NCBI GenBank assembly: GCA_018907035.1
Contig: JACCIC010000004.1
Span: 3,218,001-3,282,000 of the forward strand
DNA: 64,000 nt
Source: Sycobia sp. Sy_11
Taxonomy: Eukaryota > Arthropoda > Insecta > Hymenoptera > Epichrysomallidae
Direction: 5' to 3'
Positions 59,320 through 64,000 of this stretch are shown here, piece by piece. Both the position numbers and the translations under genes were made by a program. How positions within the stretch are numbered: the stretch's first letter is position 1; each line of letters starts with the position of its first letter. A model generated the notes under the pieces. That model had not been told where the DNA came from and did no database searches. It was given only the letters and a program-made list of their open reading frames with translations.

Positions 59320-59580
59320 TATTCGACGTAATTAAATACGCCACCTACTGGCTGCTGGAGGAACTGACTGCCAAACCTTTAACTGCGCACGAGCACGAAC
59401 TACTTTGTTACGTGCACGACATTGATGAAATTAAAATTATTTTTAATAAAAAATAGATCGTGTGTCCTTCCGAAGATAATACAGAATATATATTCGAACT
59501 TCAGAACAATCGGTTCAGTAGTGTTTTTGTTTATCGTGTGCAAACAAAAACATGCTTTGTCTTTATAAATTAGTATGATA
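59320..59580 (+). repeat. Retroposon tail (RTE-like), fragment
   Basis: The end AACAATCGGTTCAGTAGTGT, then CAAACAAAAACATG and TTTATAAATTAGTATGATA, resembles the common 3' tails of RTE-type LINEs or their non-autonomous derivatives in insects (from memory). No coding sequence. It may relate to the GCATCCCC ends at 55500 and 56582. 59581-59840 carries nothing recognised. Confidence 0.4.
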
Positions 59581-59839
59581 CATAAAAAATTATAAATCGT
59601 AATTGTTATTAGAGCATGAAGAATTTCATCATTCTGTAATAAAAATGTTATACTGATTCTTCTATGTTTTTATTATTATTCTATACTGTAAAAAGCTTTT
59701 TTTTCTTCTTTTGAATCTTCCCTCATCTCTATAGTATATAAATATCTTCATAATAAAACTAATTTTTCAATATTTAATTTTATTTTCTAGATACTTTTTT
59801 TGTGTTCGACATCAATCTATTGTTTAACATTAGACTTTA

Positions 59840-60480
59840 CGAGGTGTCTTCAAATATTAAGGCGATTTTGCCAATATCGAAGGCGGTAATTGTGTTTAAT
59901 CTGACCGTGGCTTCAGTAAGAATGCAATTATTGAATCTATAGAACGGACAAAGAATGTGTGCGGTAAATGTTACATAAAGATTTTAACATGTGAAAACTG
60001 TGTAAAACTGGTCACTAAAATCTTCACATTTGAATAATAAAATGTTAGCAAACATATTTCTATTGACACTTTTAATGCGATTAAAAATCACTCAAACTTA
60101 TTAGAAAGGGTAATAGCATGTGATGAATCTTAGATTTTTTTACCTAAAATCCTGATAGTAAGCGTTAATCTATGCACTGGAAGAGTCTAACTTCACCAAG
60201 AGTCAATCAAACGAAAATGAGAAAATCAAAGGTCAAAGCATTGGTAATGATAGAGTTGCATACCTTCACTGGATTCCTGAAGATAAAATTGTCAATCAAC
60301 ATTGCTATCTTCATGTTCTTAGTTAATTACGTGATAGAAGAAGAAACACACAAACCAAATTTTGCAAGGAAATATAATATAAAAAAAAATGTTTTATATC
60401 ATCAGTCTCGTTACTCAATCTCCAGAGCTGGTTTAAATTACCTGAATAATTCGATTCCTTACTCCTATGTTAATGTGTAA
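59840..60480 (+). pseudogene. mariner remnant, first of two related copies
   Basis: The left end ACGAGGTGTCTTCAAATATTAAGG resembles the ends of the next element. Inside, LERVIACDESWIF near 60095-60135 is the first catalytic block, followed in a shifted frame by MHWKSLTSPRVNQTKM near 60172 (family QWKSP...P). The second and third catalytic blocks are missing. Confidence 0.6.
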
Positions 60481-60559
60481 TATGCAAATTAATTCTGATT
60501 CTAAACTTATGTACAAGATTTTATTCTAAAATATTGAATTTAATAAATTTAGTATACAA

Positions 60560-61384
60560 GATATGTTCAAATAATTAGGTGATTTCGCAATTATCGAGGG
60601 CTACGTCCGTTCGATGATCGATTTTTTTTTGTACAGATTTACCGAGCATATATTCACGGCTTTAGCTCTATAGAATTCATTGTTTGTTTGTAACAGGTAC
60701 ACAAAGATATAAGTATTTCGTGTGCTCGGCGATTTTCTTTTACCAGAAAAATGGAGCACAGAGCTTGCATTAAATTTTGTGTCAAAAATAGAATTTTGTG
60801 CTCTAAAACTCTCTGCAATGAGTATAATTTGAGTAAAAAGAATGTGTGTAAGTGATACAAGCTATTCTAACAAGACCGAGAGAATGACGAAGACCAACCT
60901 CGCCCTGGACGTCCTAGCACGGCAACAACAGATGAAAAGGTTCAGGTTCAATTTCTTCTTTGATTACAGTGGTGTAGTTCATCAGTACGAAAAAAAACGT
61001 ACGGAAAGTTGGAAACACAATTCGTGTATTTTAAATCACGATAATGCACCTCCTCATTCATGATTACATGTAATAGATTTTTTGGCCAAAACCAACACCA
61101 CAGTCATACCTCAACCGCATATTCATCAGATTTGACACCCGGTGATTTTTTTCTTCTCCCAAAACTGAAGAAACCTTGAAAAGACATCGATTTCCAATGA
61201 TTGAGGAGAAAAAAACTGCTTCAACAAAAATTAACAGAAATGCTTCGATGATTGAAAAAAGCGTTGGCATAAGTGTATTACAATTGAGGGGGATTACTTT
61301 CAAGGGGATAACGTAGATATTGATGAATAAAGAAATAATTTTTGAGAAGACCAAAAAAATCACATTATTTGAACACACCTTGTA
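60560..61384 (+). pseudogene. mariner remnant, second copy
   Basis: The ends ACAAGATATGTTCAAATAAT and the complement of ATTATTTGAACACACCTTGT form the TIRs. Within, DEDQPRPGRPST-like sequence near 60890 jumps to FFFDYSGVVHQYE (60955), so the linker and first Asp block are deleted. SCILNHDNAPPHS (61020-61060) keeps the second Asp. The third block near 61120-61160 is frameshifted. Non-functional. 61385-61950 is AT-rich without features. Confidence 0.68.
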
Positions 61385-61956
61385 TAGTTGCGTATCGATA
61401 TTTCGTATTATTAAAACACAGTTCATTTCAGTAGTATCCATTTATATTTAATGTATATAAAAGTTGACACAGAACAGTTATTTAGAACTGCGTTTGTAAC
61501 TCATAAATATGACTAAAAAAATTATATAATTCACAGTGTAGAGTACTTGTTGTTCTCTTGATCCATTCATACCTCTCTTTTACTGAATTCACATTGGTTC
61601 ATTAATAATATTTTGCGTATATTAATGCAGTTTAGTATTCTATAGAAATATTTTTTTAAATATTATTATGATATTAGAATAATCTGGCAGAAAATAGTAG
61701 AAAAATTAAATTTAGCATTTAACTATTTATTAATTTAATTAGTTAAATTAATGTTATTTAATATTAATTTAAACTAAAATTAGCATTTGTTAGTTTCATT
61801 ATGTTATTTTATTTCATTTGAGGACTGTAGCCTTGAATGTCAGGCTATTCTCAAGACATTGACAAAACTGAATTAGAGTTTGTACTATACAGTCTGTATT
61901 AGATCTTAAGAAGAAGGAGACCTCTAAAACTGCAATAGATAAAGAAAATAATAATA

Positions 61957-63227
61957 GGTTGTCAAATATCTCCCTTCCGCCTTTTTGTCTTATGAATTTC
62001 GCGGCTATGTACAAAGCGCTACAGTGATCGTATCTGGAAATACTATACATCATTTGAAAGATCTTAACATAACGTACAAAACGACGCTATGTATGATTAA
62101 TTTGGACATTTCGTTCAAAAATTATAGACGTGTAAACATGGAGTTCACTAACGTTGAAATTCGCTCTATTTTAAAGTTTTCCTTCGTCAAAGGCAAACCC
62201 GCTAGAGAAAAGATCCGTGAGATTAATGGTGTTCTGGGAGATGGCATGTTATCACTTCGAACCGCGAGGGACTGGTTTCGACGATTCAGAGTCGGTGAAA
62301 ACGACACCATGGATAAGCCAGCCGGCGGAAGACCTGTGACGACGAATACCGATCAAATCATGGAATTTATCGAGTTAGACCGGCATGTGTCGTCTCGTGA
62401 CATCGCCCAGGAGATGAGAGTTAGTCACCAAACCATTTTAAACTATCGGCAAAAGGCTGGATACAAAAAAAGCTTGATGTGATGTTTGGGTGCCGCATGA
62501 TTTGACGCAAAAAAACCTGCTGGACCAAATCAACGCCTGCGATGTGCTGCGATAACTGAACATACTCGACCCATTTTTGAAACGGATGGTGACTGGCGAC
62601 GAAAAATGGATCACATACGACAATATCAAGCGAAAACGGTCGTGGTCCAAGGCCGGTGGATCGTCCTAAACAGTGGCCAAGCCGGGATTGACGGCCAGGA
62701 ACGTTTTGCTGTGTGTTTGATGGGATTGGAAGGGAATCATCCACTATGTGCTGCTCCCATATGGCCAGACGCTTAATTCTACCATCTACTGTGAACAACT
62801 GGACTGCTTGAAGTAGGCTATCGACCAGAAGCGTGTACAATTAGCTACAGGAAGGGTGTAGTGTTCCACCAGTACAACGCTATACCACACACTTCGTTGA
62901 TGACTCATCAGAAGCTACGGGAGATCGGATGGGAGGTTTCATTGCGTCCACCATATAGCCCGGACATAGCGCCAAGCGATTACCACCTGTTTCTATCCAT
63001 GTCGAACACCCTTGATGGTGTAAAGTTGGACGCAAAAGAGGCTTGTGAAAAGTGGTTGTCCGAGTTCTTCGCAAATAAGGAGAGGCGTTTGTACGAAAGG
63101 GATATTATGAAGTTGCCGTCTAGATGGAACAAAACGGCGCATATTTAAAGTAAATCCGACCACTGTAACACTCTTCATAATGCATTGAATGAAAAACAAA
63201 AAAGCGGAAGGGAGATATTTGACAACC
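61957..63227 (+). mobile_element. mariner element (mellifera-type), copy 2
   Basis: A 1271-bp element flanked by TA (61955-61956, 63228-63229), with the same TIRs (GGTTGTCAAATATCTCCCTT) as copy 1 at 10567-11830. Same family and orientation, 50 kb apart. Confidence 0.92.
62140..63147 (+). pseudogene. mariner transposase, copy 2, inactivated
   Basis: The ATG at 62140 starts MEFTNVEIRSILKFSF. The DNA-binding part is intact to RQKAGYKKSLM, where the same seven-A run as copy 1 shifts the frame (62462-62470), with an extra GATGT just after. The first block RMVTGDEKWIT is intact (62585). The second is FHQYNAIPH, again Tyr for Asp. The third is SPDIAPSDYHLF, intact. The C-terminus reads MKLPSRWNKTAHI. 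Confidence 0.85.
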
Positions 63228-63509
63228 TAATATCAAGAAAAATACCTTTTCTTTTTACCAGAGTTTTGAAGATTGAGATCTATGATTACTACATTATGTG
63301 TCACAATGTGTGCAGCGAATCCTAAACGAATTATATGTGAAAAACTATATAAATTTATTTTATCAATTTTCTGATTTGGTAGTTTGTTTGGTATTTAGTG
63401 TTTTTTAATGCGTCCGGTACACTGGTTTCCTTATACATTTAACCATTTTCTTTTCGATGGCATGAATGCAGTTCAAAAACAGTCTATAGAGATATTACTT
63501 CTAGACTGT

Positions 63510-64000
63510 GCCACCATGTTTACCGAAACGGGCTTACACTCCGTCCTGTAACCTTTTTTTATTGCCCAGGGTATTCATACAATAACAAGATACCCTAGTC
63601 CCCTTCTCTAGGCTATTCAGTATCTTCTGGATAATACTATCCAGCTTGAAGAAGCCTATGTCTATTGAAAGGTGTTCCGTGTTGTTTTGGATAGCGCGAC
63701 AGTAGCAACAGGCTGGGTTCGTTACTTTCCCATGTTCTGGAGATAGAATCGGAACCGACCATGCCCCGATAAGAGCTGCATAATGTAATAATTCATTTTT
63801 CTATGCAACCTCTGGATCCATGGCTCTAACTAACTGATCAGCGCTCATGCAATTCTATTATCCTAATAATTCTAGCTCATTTTGTCGCCTTCGTTCTGCC
63901 GAGAATGTTTCTCTAGGTGGATAACCTTCTTTTTATCTGCTTGGGGATCAATGGGAAAAACATATGCAATAACTAGCTTTGCCAAGTCAGAGACCGTGCG
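63510..64000 (-). pseudogene. R1-clade LINE C-terminus, runs off the window
   Basis: The minus-strand reading near 63790-63675 gives MQLLSGHGRFRFYLQNMGK followed by VTNPACCYCRAIQNNTEH, the C-terminal zinc motif of R1-like ORF2 (compare LFGHGYFRKYL at 25430 and LLTGHGCFRSYFHRF near 970). The frame is broken elsewhere. The element enters from beyond base 64000, and its 3' UTR would lie at about 63400-63510. Confidence 0.7.

Noticed and set aside
1..64000. CRISPR arrays, operons or phage defence systems
   Set aside because: The window is eukaryotic; regular repeats are microsatellites or minisatellites without spacers.

Overview
This is nuclear DNA from an insect, most probably a hymenopteran such as an ant (inference). 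The window is very AT-rich and has spliced exons with GT/AG junctions. It carries mellifera-type, mauritiana-type and irritans-like mariners, R1-clade LINEs and Penelope-like elements (PLEs), together with many (TA)n arrays. It is not a bacterial or viral sequence. Most long open frames belong to transposons, or are chance frames across simple repeats.

The one host gene I recognise is Additional sex combs (Asx, the ASXL family), the Polycomb partner of the deubiquitinase Calypso/BAP1. It runs on the + strand. Four internal exons are visible: 18008-18267 (DEUBAD), 30138-31211 (end of DEUBAD, ASXH, long acidic tract), 37332-37469 and 53578-53853. The three introns between them are about 11.9, 6.1 and 16.1 kb. 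The gene begins before base 1 and its C-terminal part lies beyond base 64000. A CpG- and GA-rich block ending in a good splice donor (57780-58340), followed by a 39-nt exon-like segment (58637-58675), may be an alternative first exon pair or an Asx microexon.

Layout: 1-4.7 kb, a nearly complete R1-clade LINE on the minus strand. 4.9-6.9 kb, decayed PLE. 7.9-9.1 kb, an unclassified element with terminal inverted repeats (TIRs). 10.6-11.8 kb, a mellifera-type mariner. 12.3-13.8 kb, a decayed R1. 16.2-17.5 kb, an intact-ORF mariner on the minus strand. 18.0 kb, the Asx DEUBAD exon. 18.7 kb, a TTAA MITE. 19.3-21.6 kb, a large imperfect palindrome. 22.8-26.0 kb, an R1 LINE with target-site duplication and internal deletions. 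26.5-28.7 kb, two PLEs head to head. 30.1-31.2 kb, the ASXH exon. 32-36.3 kb, pieces of mariner, Ty3/gypsy and Tc1. 37.3 kb, an Asx exon. 38.2-39.4 kb, a mariner. 40.6-45.5 kb, mariner pieces around a PLE with pseudo-LTRs and a hammerhead motif. 45.5-46.5 kb, a probable solo LTR. 47.0-48.6 kb, a Ty3/gypsy fragment inverted relative to the one at 33-34.6 kb. 51.7-52.7 kb, a foldback element. 53.6 kb, an Asx exon. 54.2-55.3 kb, a mariner. 55.5-56.6 kb, a bidirectional minisatellite between hairpin ends. 57.8-58.7 kb, the promoter and exon candidate. 59.3-63.2 kb, an RTE-like tail and three mariners. 63.4-64 kb, an R1 C-terminus.

The window is thus a Polycomb-group gene whose exons sit in introns made largely of mobile-element debris. 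No operon or CRISPR array is present. The points that most deserve a second look are the PLE hammerhead motif, the large palindromes, two mariner copies sharing the same inactivating changes, the internally deleted R1 with an intact target-site duplication, the orientation-switching minisatellite and the candidate internal promoter of Asx.
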